Shown: positions 42,508 through 51,508 of the stretch, piece after piece
Layout: each line of letters starts with the position of its first letter
How positions within the stretch are numbered: the stretch's first letter is position 1
Assembly: GCA_965276665.1 (NCBI GenBank)
Contig: OZ255620.1
Location: 4,526,001 to 4,590,000, forward strand
Source of the DNA: CAWGJC01 sp965276665
GTDB taxonomy: Bacteria; Pseudomonadota; Alphaproteobacteria; Acetobacterales; Acetobacteraceae
Direction of reading: 5' to 3'
Length of the DNA stretch: 64,000 nucleotides
The notes under the pieces: model-generated
What the model was told of the DNA's origin: nothing
The model's database searches: none
The model's input: the letters and a program-made list of their open reading frames with translations, nothing else
Translations under genes and position numbers: made by a program

Positions 42508-43695
42508 ATGCCGCACGCCTCTGCCGCGCTCGCGCGCTTCACCGTTCTCGACCTCACGCGCGTGCGATCAGGGCCGACCTGCGTGCGCCAGCTCGCCGAT
42601 TGGGGCGCCGATGTCATCAAGATCGAGATGCCGGAGGATCGCGATGGCGGCGACCCGATGGGCGGTCCGCGGCAGGGGCCGGATTTCCAGAACCTGCACC
42701 GCAACAAGCGGGGCATGACGCTCGACCTCAAGCATCCCGAGGGGCTCGCCATCCTAAAGCGGCTCGCCATGCGGGCCGATGTGGTGGTCGAGAATTTCCG
42801 CCCCGACGTGAAACACCGGCTCGGCATCGATTACGAGGCGCTGGCCGCGATCAACCCGCGCCTTGTCTATGCGTCGATCTCGGGCTTCGGGCAGGACGGA
42901 CCTTACGCCGGCCGACCGGGCTTCGACCAGATCGCGCAGGGGATGGGCGGCCTGATGTCGATCACCGGCTTGCCGGGCCAGGGGCCGGTGCGGGTCGGCA
43001 TCCCGATCGCCGATCTCTGCGCCGGGCTGTTCGCCGCCCAGGGCATCCTGGTGGCGTTGCTCGAGCGCGAGACCAGCGGGCGCGGCCAATGGGTGCAGAC
43101 ATCGCTGCTGCAGGCGCAGATCTTCATGCTCGACTTCCAGGCCGCCCGCTGGCTGATGGCGGGCGAGGTGCCGCGCCAGGCGGGCAACAACCATCCGACC
43201 AGCATCCCGACCGGCGTGTTCCGCACGCGCGACGGCCATATCAACGTGGCCGCCGCCGGCCAGCGCATCTGGGAACGCTTCGCCCGCGCCATCGAGGCGC
43301 CGCGGCTGATCGATGATCCGCGCTTCGCAACGGGCGAGGACCGCAGCCGGAACCGCGATGCGCTGCATGCGGCGATCGAGGCCTTGACCGAAAAGGATGA
43401 CAGCGCCCGCTGGATCACGCGGCTGAACGAGGCGGGCGTGCCGAGCGGCCCGATCAACAGCATCGACGAGGTGTTCGCCGATCGTCAGGTCGAGCATCTG
43501 GGCATTGCGGCCGGCCTCAATGGCGGCGGCAACGCCGAGAGGAAATATGTCGGCCAGCCGATGTCGCTGAGCCGCACGCCGAGCGGCATCGTCTCCCATC
43601 CGCCCGAATTGGGAGAGAACACCGACGCGATTTTGGGGGAGCTCGGCTTCGACGCCAAGGCCATCGCCGGGCTGCGCGCAGCGAAAGTGGTCTGA
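42508..43695 (+). CDS. CaiB/BaiF family CoA-transferase (family III)
   Basis: 395 residues from an ATG after GAAGGGA. VLDLTRVRSGPTCVRQLADWGADVIKIEMPEDRDGGD, NKRGMTLDLKHPEG, ADVVVENFRPDVKHRLGIDYEAL, SGFGQDGPYAGRPGFDQIAQGMGG and RVGIPIADLCAGLFA are classical. In the catalytic region the Asp of FRPDV is present. It moves CoA between carboxylic acids, activating a substrate without ATP. Divergent from the GntR regulator and ABC importer with only 89 bases between starts. Confidence 0.93.
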   Translation: MPHASAALARFTVLDLTRVRSGPTCVRQLADWGADVIKIEMPEDRDGGDPMGGPRQGPDFQNLHRNKRGMTLDLKHPEGLAILKRLAMRADVVVENFRPDVKHRLGIDYEALAAINPRLVYASISGFGQDGPYAGRPGFDQIAQGMGGLMSITGLPGQGPVRVGIPIADLCAGLFAAQGILVALLERETSGRGQWVQTSLLQAQIFMLDFQAARWLMAGEVPRQAGNNHPTSIPTGVFRTRDGHINVAAAGQRIWERFARAIEAPRLIDDPRFATGEDRSRNRDALHAAIEALTEKDDSARWITRLNEAGVPSGPINSIDEVFADRQVEHLGIAAGLNGGGNAERKYVGQPMSLSRTPSGIVSHPPELGENTDAILGELGFDAKAIAGLRAAKVV

Positions 43696-43800
43696 GCCGG
43701 CGGTCGCGACCCTGGCGTCTCGAGGCGCAAGTCTGGGCGCCGGTCTATCGTCCCTCCATCAAGCAGGCCTGATCATCTTCGATCGGACGAGGAGAAGCAG

Positions 43801-45204
43801 ATGACCGAATTCCGCACCGAGAGCGACAGCATGGGCGAGGTCAAGGTCCCGGCCGACCGTCTATGGGGCGCCCAGACGCAGCGCTCCCTCGAGCATTTCA
43901 GCATCGGCAAGGATCTGATTCCGGCCGAAATGGTCACCGGCTACGCTGTGCTGAAGAAGGCGGCGGCGAACGCGAACCATGCCGGCGGCCGGCTGAAGGA
44001 CGACACCCACGCGCTGATCGTCAAGGCGTGCGACGAGATCCTGGGCGGTGCGCATGCGGACATGTTTCCGCTGCATGTCTGGATGACCGGCAGCGGCACG
44101 CAATTCAACATGAACGTCAATGAGGTGATCTCGAACCGCTGCTGCCAGCTTGCGGGCACGGCGCTCGGCAGCAAGGCGCCGGTGCATCCCAACGATCATG
44201 TCAACATGTCGCAATCTTCGAACGACAGCTTCCCGAGCGTCATGTATATCGCCGCCGCCATCGGCGTGAAGCAGCGGTTGATCCCGTCAGTGAAGGAGCT
44301 GCACGATGCGATCGCCGCCAAGGCGGCGGAATGGGACGACATCGTCAAGATCGGCCGCACGCACATGCAGGATGCGACGCCGCTGACGCTCGGTCAGGAA
44401 TGGTCGGGCTATGCGGGCATGCTGCATGACAATCTCGGCCGGCTGGAGACGGCGCTCGGCGGCATCTACCATCTGGCGCTCGGCGGGACCGCCGTCGGCA
44501 CCGGCATCAACGCGGCGGAGGGATTCGCCGAGGACGCGGCCGCGGAGATCGCCAAATTGACCGGGCTGCCCTTCGTCAGCGCGCCCAACAAGTTCACCGT
44601 GCAGGGCGCCCACGATGCGCTGGTGCAGCTCTCGGCCACGCTGCGCACGCTCGCCGTTTCGCTCTATAAAATCGCGAACGACATCCGGCTGCTTTCCTGC
44701 GGACCGCGCGCGGGATTCGCCGAGCTGATGATCCCGGAAAACGAACCGGGCTCCTCGATCATGCCCGGCAAGGTCAACCCGACACAGGCCGAGGCGCTGA
44801 CCATGCTCGCGGTGCAGGTCATGGCGAATGACGTCGCGGTCGGCTTCGGCGGCGCCGCCGGATACCTCGAGATGAACGTCTACAAGCCGCTGATGATCTA
44901 CAATGTAATGCATTCCGTCACCTTGCTGACCGATGGCTGCCACAATTTCCGCAAGTTCCTCATCGAAGGCACGCAGCCGAACCGCAAGAAAATCGCCGAA
45001 TACGTCACCAACTCGCTGATGCTGGTGACCGCGCTTGCGCCGGTGATCGGCTACGACAAGGCGTCGAGGATAGCCCATCACGCCATGGATCGCGACCTCA
45101 CCTTGAAGGCGGCGGCGTTGGAGCTCGGTTTCGTCGACGAAGCGGAGTTCGATCGCGTCGTCGATCCGAGCAAGATGGTGCGGCCAGGCGTGGCGAGCGC
45201 GTAG
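43801..45204 (+). CDS. fumC: Fumarate hydratase class II
   Basis: 467 residues, normal length, with GAGGAGAAG before the ATG. TESDSMGEVKVPADRLWGAQTQRSLEHF at the N-terminus, SGTQFNMNVNEVI, NMSQSSNDSFPS, the lyase signature GSSIMPGKVNPTQ (mobile SS loop), and NVMHSVTLL are all family features. Interconverts fumarate and malate in the TCA cycle. Separated by 105 bases from the gene before, so probably its own promoter. Confidence 0.97.
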   Translation: MTEFRTESDSMGEVKVPADRLWGAQTQRSLEHFSIGKDLIPAEMVTGYAVLKKAAANANHAGGRLKDDTHALIVKACDEILGGAHADMFPLHVWMTGSGTQFNMNVNEVISNRCCQLAGTALGSKAPVHPNDHVNMSQSSNDSFPSVMYIAAAIGVKQRLIPSVKELHDAIAAKAAEWDDIVKIGRTHMQDATPLTLGQEWSGYAGMLHDNLGRLETALGGIYHLALGGTAVGTGINAAEGFAEDAAAEIAKLTGLPFVSAPNKFTVQGAHDALVQLSATLRTLAVSLYKIANDIRLLSCGPRAGFAELMIPENEPGSSIMPGKVNPTQAEALTMLAVQVMANDVAVGFGGAAGYLEMNVYKPLMIYNVMHSVTLLTDGCHNFRKFLIEGTQPNRKKIAEYVTNSLMLVTALAPVIGYDKASRIAHHAMDRDLTLKAAALELGFVDEAEFDRVVDPSKMVRPGVASA

Positions 45205-45216
45205 CGGCGGCCGGGC

Positions 45217-46485
45217 ATGACGGTGGCCGTTGCCGGGTCGGACATCATCGCACTGGCGCGGCGGGTCGCAGAACTCTTGCTGGCGAATGGCCAGACGAGC
45301 CAGCGCAGCGCCGAGGCGGTGCGTCAGATCATGCAGTTGGGCGGATCGGACGCCACCGTGTCGGTGCGTTGGGGCGAGGTGACGATCCGGCCGCGGGACA
45401 AGTCCTCACGCAACGAGGTGGTGCTGGCGACGCCGCTCGGCGTCGACATGCGCAAGGTGGCGGCGACGATGGACGTGGTCGACCGGCTCAGCTCGGGCCG
45501 GATGACCGGGCAGGCGGCGATGGCGGCGCTCGACGCGACCGCCGCGCTGCCGCCGATCGCCGCGCTGCGTTTCATTCTGCTCGCGGCGGCGGGCGCTGCG
45601 GCCTTGGCGGTCATCTTCGGCGAGTCGCACCCGGTGCCGTTGATCCTGATCGCGGTGAGCGCCGGTGGGGGCGCCGCGCTGCGTCGCTGGCTGGCGACGC
45701 AGAGCCACAACCCGTTCGCGCAACCTCTCGGTGCCGCCCTGCTGGCCGGGCTGCTGGCCGCGCTCGTCATGCGACTGCCCTGGGGGGCGGCATCGAGCCT
45801 GATCGCGCTCTGCCCCTGCATGGTGCTGGTGCCCGGCCCGCATCTGCTGAATGGCACGCTCGATCTCGCCCGCACGCAATTGCCGATCGGCGCCGCGCGG
45901 ATCGGCTATGCCTCGATGTCGATCCTGATGATCTGCACGGGCCTGCTCCTGGGCTTGTCTCTCGGGGGCGTCTCGTTGCCCGGATCAGGACCGTCGGTTC
46001 CGGTCACGCTGCCGCTGGACGTGCTCGCGGCGGGGGTCGCGGTCTCGGCCTATGGCACGTTCTTTTCGATGCCCTGGCGCATGCTGCCCTTTCCGATCCT
46101 CATCGGCATGCTTGCTCACGCCCTCCGTTGGACCTTGATCACGCTCGCTGGCGCGAATGTGGAGACCGGCGCGTTCGTCGCCTGTCTGGCCGTGGGCGTC
46201 CTGATGACGCCGATCGCCAATCGGCTGCATCTGCCCTTCGCCGGCTGCGCCTTTGCGGCCGTGGTTTCGCTTATTCCAGGGGTGTTCCTGTTCCGGATGG
46301 CGGCCGCCCTGGTCACCCTCGTCGGTCTCGGCGACCGGGCGGATGCCAGCCTGGTGAGCGGCGCCGCGACCGACGGCATGACCGCTTTCCTGATCCTGAT
46401 CGCGATGGGTTTCGGGCTGATCGTCCCCAAGCTGATACTGGGCAGCATCGGGACGCCGTCGGTTGGACACGCGCCCCGACAATGA
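45217..46485 (+). CDS. Threonine/serine exporter family membrane protein (ThrE-like)
   Basis: 422 residues. The N-terminal soluble part (RRVAELLLANGQTSQRSAEAVRQIM) and the long hydrophobic remainder with about ten segments, including CPCMVLVPGPHLLNG and LIPGVFLFRMAAALV, match the ThrE (DUF1212 plus DUF3815) fused form. It would export threonine/serine or small related solutes. It starts 12 bases after fumC, so co-transcribed. Confidence 0.88.
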   Translation: MTVAVAGSDIIALARRVAELLLANGQTSQRSAEAVRQIMQLGGSDATVSVRWGEVTIRPRDKSSRNEVVLATPLGVDMRKVAATMDVVDRLSSGRMTGQAAMAALDATAALPPIAALRFILLAAAGAAALAVIFGESHPVPLILIAVSAGGGAALRRWLATQSHNPFAQPLGAALLAGLLAALVMRLPWGAASSLIALCPCMVLVPGPHLLNGTLDLARTQLPIGAARIGYASMSILMICTGLLLGLSLGGVSLPGSGPSVPVTLPLDVLAAGVAVSAYGTFFSMPWRMLPFPILIGMLAHALRWTLITLAGANVETGAFVACLAVGVLMTPIANRLHLPFAGCAFAAVVSLIPGVFLFRMAAALVTLVGLGDRADASLVSGAATDGMTAFLILIAMGFGLIVPKLILGSIGTPSVGHAPRQ

Positions 46486-46669
46486 CGCGCTGACCATGGA
46501 GGCCGTATGGTTGGGGGACGCATCGTGCATCGACGCGAGATCGGATGGCCAACCGCGCGTTGATCGCCGGCCGCTCATGCGAAAGGCGATCGGCGTGACG
46601 ATCGCCACCATGATCGCCTTGCGCGACAAGCCTCCAGCGTTCGGGCCAGGACGCATGGGTTTATGCAGC

Positions 46670-46845
46670 TCGGGGCGATGACCACACTGTCGTGATTGGT
46701 GAAATCCTTTAGCGCCCTGCCCAGAATTCCTCGCTCGCGTGCCGGATCAGCGGGCGGCTGGCCTGCTCGCCGAGCGCCCAGGCAGGGTAGCCACGGGACG
46801 GCTCTCCAAAGCCCAGGCAACCGATGCAGATAGGGAAACTTCGAG
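46670..46845 (-). pseudogene. Aldo/keto reductase remnant
   Basis: Reading the minus strand, one frame gives CLGFGEPSRGYPAWALGEQ then ASRPLIRHA and SEE. After a shift another gives ILGRALKDFTNHDSVVIA. Together they are the N-terminal part of an aldo/keto reductase (start strand, Leu-Glu linker, then SEE..GRAL..F..R..VVIAT), but the stretch with the catalytic Asp/Tyr (FFDTANVYS) is deleted and the frame is broken. The rest of the 46486-47021 gap shows no gene I can support. Confidence 0.65.
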
Positions 46846-47021
46846 ACTGGTTTGATCGAGCTTTATGTATTGCAGGACGCCGGGGACACGGCAGCGCCGG
46901 AGGCTGGTCCGTCATGAGGCGCGCAGCGACGGGCGGACACTGGACCCCTTCAACCGCCTGGTTGGGTTTCATCGAGGTGCCACCCGGGGGAACCGACGCG
47001 GTCACCCGGGTGAATTGGCCG

Positions 47022-49355
47022 CTACATCAGCTTATCGAGCGTCAGCGGCAGATCCCGGATGCGCTTGCCGGTGGCGTTGAAGACGGCGTTCGCAACTGCT
47101 GCGCCGGTGCCGGTGATGCCGATTTCGCCGATGCCGTGCGCGCCCATGGGCGTGTGCGGATCGGGGATGTCGGTCCAAATCACGTCGATCTCCGGCACGT
47201 CCAAATGCACGGGAACGTGATATTCGGCCAGGCTTGGGTTCATGACGCGCCCGCGGCGCTCGTCGAACTGGGTTTCCTCCATCAGCGCCAAGCCGAGGCC
47301 CATGATGATGCCGCCGCGGAACTGGCTGGCCGCGGTCTTGGCGTTGAGGATGCGCCCGCAGTCGAACGAGCCTAGGAAGCGGCTGATTCGCGTCTCGCCG
47401 GTAACGGCGTTGACGCGCGCCTCGCAAAACATGGCGCCGTAGGAGTGCATCGACCAGTGCTGCGTCTCCATCGGCGGGGGAGCGGCCGCCTCCACCACCA
47501 CTTCGTTACGTCGCGCCCGGGCGAGAATGGAAGTGTAGCTCTCGTGCCGTCCCGGCTCGTCCAGCTTGGCAAGGCCGCCGTCCAGACCTCCCACCTCGTC
47601 CGCGCTGAGCCCGGCAAGCGGCGAATTGTTGCCCGCGAGCTTGAGCAGTTGGGTCACCAGCGCGCGATGCGCCGCGATCACGGCGGCGCCGATCGAGGCA
47701 GTCTGCTGCGAGCCGCCGGCCAGCACGGTGCCGGGCATAATGGAGTCACCGTAGCCGAAGCTGACCTGGTCCATCTCCAGCCCGAGCCGCTCGGCGGCGA
47801 CCTGGGTCTGCGCGGTGGCGGTGCCCATGCCCATCTCGTGCGCGGCGACCTCCACCCGGGCGTGCCCGTCCTTCGTGAGGGTGATGCGCGCCGCCCCGCC
47901 GGGCATGCGGTAATAGGGGTAGGTCGCGGTGGCGCAGCCCATGCCGACGAGCCACTCGCCCTTGCGAACAGCGCCCGGCGCCGGGTTACGCTTGTTCCAC
48001 TCGAACCGCTCGGCGCCCGTGCGCCAGGCCTCCACGACGTTGCGGGAGGAGAAGGGCGTTCCCTCGGTCGGGTCCTTCTCCGGCTCGTTGCGTATGCGCA
48101 GCTCGACCGGGTCCATGCCGAGCTTCGCGGCCAGCTCGTCCACCGCGCACTCCAGGCCGAACGTGCCCACCGCTTCGCCCGGCGCGCGCATGAAGGTGTT
48201 GGCGAGCATGTCCAGGTAGGCAACTTCCACGTCGAGCTTGAAGCTGCCGGCGGCGTAGGCGCCACGCGCTGGCAGGATGAACGGCTCGGGCAGAGCGTTG
48301 TGGCGCGTCATCGCCACTGTGCCGGTGTGGATGATGGCGCTGAAGCGGCCGTCCGCCTCGGCCCCGATCGCGATCCGCTGCTCGGTGAGGGTGCGGCCGC
48401 CGATCATACGGTACACGCCCTCGCGCGACAGAGCGATGCGGACCGGGCGGCCGGCGAGCTTGGCCGCCGCCGCGCCGAGCACTTGATGCTGCCAAAGCGT
48501 CTTGGATCCGAAGCCACCGCCCACGTAGGGCGAGGTGACGCGGACCTGCTTTTCGTCCAGCCCGAACACGGTGGCAAGCGACCAGGCGGTATGCGCGACC
48601 GCCTGGGAAGCGTCGTGCACCATCAGCTCGTCGCCCTGCCACGCCAGCGTCGCCGCGTGCGGCTCGATCGCGTTATGGTTGTGGCGTGGCGTGGCGTACT
48701 TTGCGTCAATCGAGACGGGCGAGGCCGCCAGCGCCGCCTCCGCATCGCCGATCGCCGCTTTCAGGGGCTGTCCCATGAACATCCCTGGATCGGTGCCCTG
48801 CGCCTTGGCCTCAGCGAAGGCGGTGGTGGCGGGCTCCTCATCGTAGGTCGCTCGGAGCAGGGATTTGGCATGGTCGGCCTGTTCCTGGCTCTCGGCCAGC
48901 ACCACCGCGATCGGCTGGCCGTTCCAATGGATGCGGTCGTCCTGCATGATCGGCAGGTTATCGCCACCCGCTGCCTTCTCGGACGTCAGGAACAACGGCA
49001 TGTTCTGCATCCGCGGCGCGTTCCAGTGGGTCATGACCAGGACGACGCCGGGGGCTGCCTCGGCCGCGCGGGTGTCGAGCGCGGTGATGCGGCCCTTGGG
49101 CACGGTGCTAAATGCCACCGCCGCGTAGACCATCCCCTCGAGCGGGAACTCCGCCGCGAATTTCGCCTTGCCCTGAACCTTGAGCGGGCCGTCGATGCGC
49201 GAGATGGGCGCGCCGATCAGGCCGTGCTTGTTGCGGATCAGCGGATCGGGCTTGCCACCGGGCAGCCAGCTATCCGGTGCCAGTTCGATGGCCTTCTTCA
49301 TCACGGCCTGTGCGGCGCCCTGCGCGGCTGCCTTCGCGTTTCCTACTATGCTCAT
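47022..49355 (-). CDS. paoC: Xanthine dehydrogenase family protein, molybdopterin-binding subunit (PaoC/YagR-like)
   Basis: 777 residues. LIGAPISRIDGPLKVQGKAKFAAEF at the N-terminus, SPYVGGGFGSKTLWQHQVLGAAAAKLAGRPVRI, FMRAPGEAVGTFGLECAVDELA, GYGDSIMPGTVLAGGSQQTASIGAAV, and the C-terminal AHGIGEIGITGTGAAVANAVFNATGKRIRDLP with the catalytic Glu. It carries the Mo-pterin cofactor and hydroxylates aldehydes or heteroaromatics. ATGA overlap with the FAD subunit. Natural substrate not determined. Confidence 0.93.
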   Translation of the reverse strand: MSIVGNAKAAAQGAAQAVMKKAIELAPDSWLPGGKPDPLIRNKHGLIGAPISRIDGPLKVQGKAKFAAEFPLEGMVYAAVAFSTVPKGRITALDTRAAEAAPGVVLVMTHWNAPRMQNMPLFLTSEKAAGGDNLPIMQDDRIHWNGQPIAVVLAESQEQADHAKSLLRATYDEEPATTAFAEAKAQGTDPGMFMGQPLKAAIGDAEAALAASPVSIDAKYATPRHNHNAIEPHAATLAWQGDELMVHDASQAVAHTAWSLATVFGLDEKQVRVTSPYVGGGFGSKTLWQHQVLGAAAAKLAGRPVRIALSREGVYRMIGGRTLTEQRIAIGAEADGRFSAIIHTGTVAMTRHNALPEPFILPARGAYAAGSFKLDVEVAYLDMLANTFMRAPGEAVGTFGLECAVDELAAKLGMDPVELRIRNEPEKDPTEGTPFSSRNVVEAWRTGAERFEWNKRNPAPGAVRKGEWLVGMGCATATYPYYRMPGGAARITLTKDGHARVEVAAHEMGMGTATAQTQVAAERLGLEMDQVSFGYGDSIMPGTVLAGGSQQTASIGAAVIAAHRALVTQLLKLAGNNSPLAGLSADEVGGLDGGLAKLDEPGRHESYTSILARARRNEVVVEAAAPPPMETQHWSMHSYGAMFCEARVNAVTGETRISRFLGSFDCGRILNAKTAASQFRGGIIMGLGLALMEETQFDERRGRVMNPSLAEYHVPVHLDVPEIDVIWTDIPDPHTPMGAHGIGEIGITGTGAAVANAVFNATGKRIRDLPLTLDKLM

Positions 49356-50338
49356 GCGGCTTCTCCAGCCAGATCGCCGAGAACGGCGGTGAGGGTGCGT
49401 TTCGCGAGTTCGACCTTGAACCCGTTGTCGCGGAGCGGCGCGGCGTCCGCGAGCTCCGCCTCGGCCGCGGCGCGGAACGAGTGCGCGTTGGCCGGGCCGC
49501 CCCGTAGCGCATCCTCCGCCTTACGGGCGCGCCAGGGCTTGTGCGCGACGCCGCCGAGCGCCAGCCGGACGTCCTTGACCGTGCCTCCTTCCACTTCCAG
49601 CACGGCCGCCACCGAGACCAGTGCGAAGGCGTAGCTCGCCCGGTCGCGCACCTTGCGGTAGGTGGAGCGTGCCGCCATCGGCAGCGCCGGCAGCTCGACC
49701 GCAGTGATCAGCTCGCCGGGTTCCAGCTCCGTCTCCACGTCGGGATGGCCGCCGGGCAGGCGATGCAGCTCGGTCAGCGGCAAGCTCCGCGTGCGCCCGG
49801 CACCCTGCACGTGCACTGTGGCGTCAAGTGTGGCCAGCGCCACGCACATGTCGGATGGATGGGTGGCCACGCAGGTGGCCGAAGCGCCGAGGATCGCGTG
49901 AATGCGGTTAAATCCGTCTATCGCATCGCAGCCCTGGCCGGGACTGCGCTTGTTACAGCGCGACCCGTCGTCGTCGTAGAAGTAGGTGCAGCGGGTGCGC
50001 TGCAGGATGTTGCCGCCCACTGTCGCCATGTTGCGGATCTGCGCCGAGGCGCCCGCCAGGATCGCGCGGGCGAGCACCGGGTAACGGGTGCGCACCGCAC
50101 GGTGCTCGGCCAGCGCCGTATTTCGCGCGGCGGCGCCGATCAGCAGGCTCCCGTCCTCGCGCTCCTCGATGGTGGAGGACAGGCCCGTCACGTCGACCAA
50201 TGTGGACGGCTGCTCGATCGTCTCGCGAAGGAGGTCCACCAGGTTGGTGCCGCCGCCGAGATACTTCGCATGGTCCATCCCGCCAAGCCGCACCGCGTCA
50301 GCGGTGTTACTGGCCCGTACATAGCTGAAGGGGGTCAT
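49352..50338 (-). CDS. paoB: Xanthine dehydrogenase family protein, FAD-binding subunit (PaoB/YagS-like)
   Basis: 328 residues. FSYVRASNTADAVRLGG, the FAD-binding KYLGGGTNLVDLLRE, VGGNILQRTRCTYFYDDDGSRCNKRSPGQGCDAIDGFNRIHAI (the Cys-rich loop that in PaoB holds an extra 4Fe-4S cluster), and a CO dehydrogenase flavoprotein C-terminal domain. Overlaps both neighbours by four bases, so the three subunits are coupled. Confidence 0.93.
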   Translation of the reverse strand: MTPFSYVRASNTADAVRLGGMDHAKYLGGGTNLVDLLRETIEQPSTLVDVTGLSSTIEEREDGSLLIGAAARNTALAEHRAVRTRYPVLARAILAGASAQIRNMATVGGNILQRTRCTYFYDDDGSRCNKRSPGQGCDAIDGFNRIHAILGASATCVATHPSDMCVALATLDATVHVQGAGRTRSLPLTELHRLPGGHPDVETELEPGELITAVELPALPMAARSTYRKVRDRASYAFALVSVAAVLEVEGGTVKDVRLALGGVAHKPWRARKAEDALRGGPANAHSFRAAAEAELADAAPLRDNGFKVELAKRTLTAVLGDLAGEAA

Positions 50339-50841
50339 TCCGCCGCCTCCGCGTAGGTCTCGGCAATCGCGGCGATGATCCCATTATGCGCGCCGCAACG
50401 GCACAGGTTACCGCTCATGCGTTCGCTCACCTCCTCGCGCGTGAGAGCGATCGTGTCCGAGCAGAGATCGGCGGTAACCACGCTCGGCACACCGCGCTCC
50501 AGCTCCGCCGCCATGCCGACGGCCGAACAGATCTGGCCGGGCGTACAGTAGCCGCACTGAAAGCCGTCGTGCTCGATGAACGCCTGCTGCAACGGGTGCA
50601 GCCCGCCCTCGCCAGCCAGCCCTTCGATGGTGGTGACGCTTCGCCCGTCGTACTGCACTGCCAGCGCCAGGCAGGACACGATGCGCTCGCCATCCACCAG
50701 CACGGTGCAAGCGCCGCAGGCGCCCTGGTTGCAGCCCTTCTTGGTGCCGGTGAGATGCAACGTCTCACGCAGTAGGTCGAGCAGCGACACGCGTGGGTCA
50801 GCCGGCATGTCGGTCTCGGTTCCGTTGATCCTTATCGCCAT
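50335..50841 (-). CDS. paoA: Xanthine dehydrogenase family protein, 2Fe-2S subunit (PaoA/YagT-like)
   Basis: 168 residues from the ATG six bases after GAGGAA. Plant-type cluster KKGCNQGACGACTVLV and second-cluster CGYCTPGQ and NLCRCGAHNGI motifs are intact. Unlike E. coli PaoA it has no Tat leader, so the complex would be cytoplasmic. First gene of the operon; the 22 bases upstream contain another possible start that lacks a ribosome site. Confidence 0.93.
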   Translation of the reverse strand: MAIRINGTETDMPADPRVSLLDLLRETLHLTGTKKGCNQGACGACTVLVDGERIVSCLALAVQYDGRSVTTIEGLAGEGGLHPLQQAFIEHDGFQCGYCTPGQICSAVGMAAELERGVPSVVTADLCSDTIALTREEVSERMSGNLCRCGAHNGIIAAIAETYAEAAE

Positions 50842-50884
50842 AGCCAGTTCCTCACATCTCATTTGTGTTCAACCCCAACCCGCC

Positions 50885-51140
50885 ACCATGGTTCAGCAAG
50901 GTCGTCGGCGTACTCTCCGTCGGCATACCCTTTGGACAATGTGCACCCGATCGGCGACTTTGCAGGCGTACACGTCCTCGCCGACCCCGATCACGTCGCC
51001 GGCCGCGTCGCTGCACGGGATGAGACCTGGCATGGTGCCCCAGACGTATCGGCCGAGAAGCGACGCGATGTTGCGGAATTCAGCGCGACGGCACGAACCT
51101 TGACCAGCACCTCGCCGCGTTGCGGGGCCGGCGAGGCAGG
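50885..51140 (-). pseudogene. Medium-chain alcohol dehydrogenase/quinone oxidoreductase remnant
   Basis: On the minus strand the fragments PAPQRGEVLVKVRAVALN, then RNIASLLGRYVWGTMPGLIPCSDAAGDVIGVGEDVY, and KVADRVHIV are the N-terminal catalytic domain of a zinc-type NAD(P) alcohol dehydrogenase. They are split by at least one frameshift and not followed by a Rossmann domain. It lies upstream of the Mo-hydroxylase operon and only a 5' fragment remains. Confidence 0.7.
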
Positions 51141-51205
51141 ACAGCTTCTTCGTGGAAAATCAGATCATCAAGGCTGTCCGGAGCGTCAAACCGCTCCGCA
51201 CATGG

Positions 51206-51508
51206 TCATTGTCCTCGCCACGCATGGCTGGTGCCGCGCTGGACGACCACGCTGCCGGTCGGGAGCACGATCGTTCCTCTACCATCAAGAATCAGTTCCA
51301 ACTCGACGAACAGCACCATGCAATAGTCGATGGAGCATGGGGGATCGGGCTTCGGGCCAAGCTCGATGACCCGGAACTCCGAACCGCTCTCGAAATGAGA
51401 TGCTGCCAGACCGCCTTTGCTCACGCGGATGGTCTTGGGCGTTGTCCTAACCGCAGTGTCCTCCAGAAAGCTGCCCCCTCGTGCGGGAAGCCTGCCTACT
51501 CGGCCCAA
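51206..51508 (-). pseudogene. Cupin-domain protein remnant
   Basis: A 100-codon frame whose C-terminal half, SGSEFRVIELGPKPDPP, IDYCMVLFVELELILDGRGTIVLP and GSVVVQRGTSHAW, matches the DUF-type cupins found near dehydrogenases. The metal-site segment between PP and SIDY appears shortened, and the frame stops right after HAWRGQ where intact members continue for about 15-20 residues. Probably decayed; a functional short cupin is less likely. It slightly overlaps the aldo/keto reductase end. Confidence 0.6.

Noticed and set aside
47445..49634. A 729-codon frame antisense to the molybdopterin subunit
   Set aside because: No family pattern. The opposite strand carries complete PaoC and PaoB motifs.
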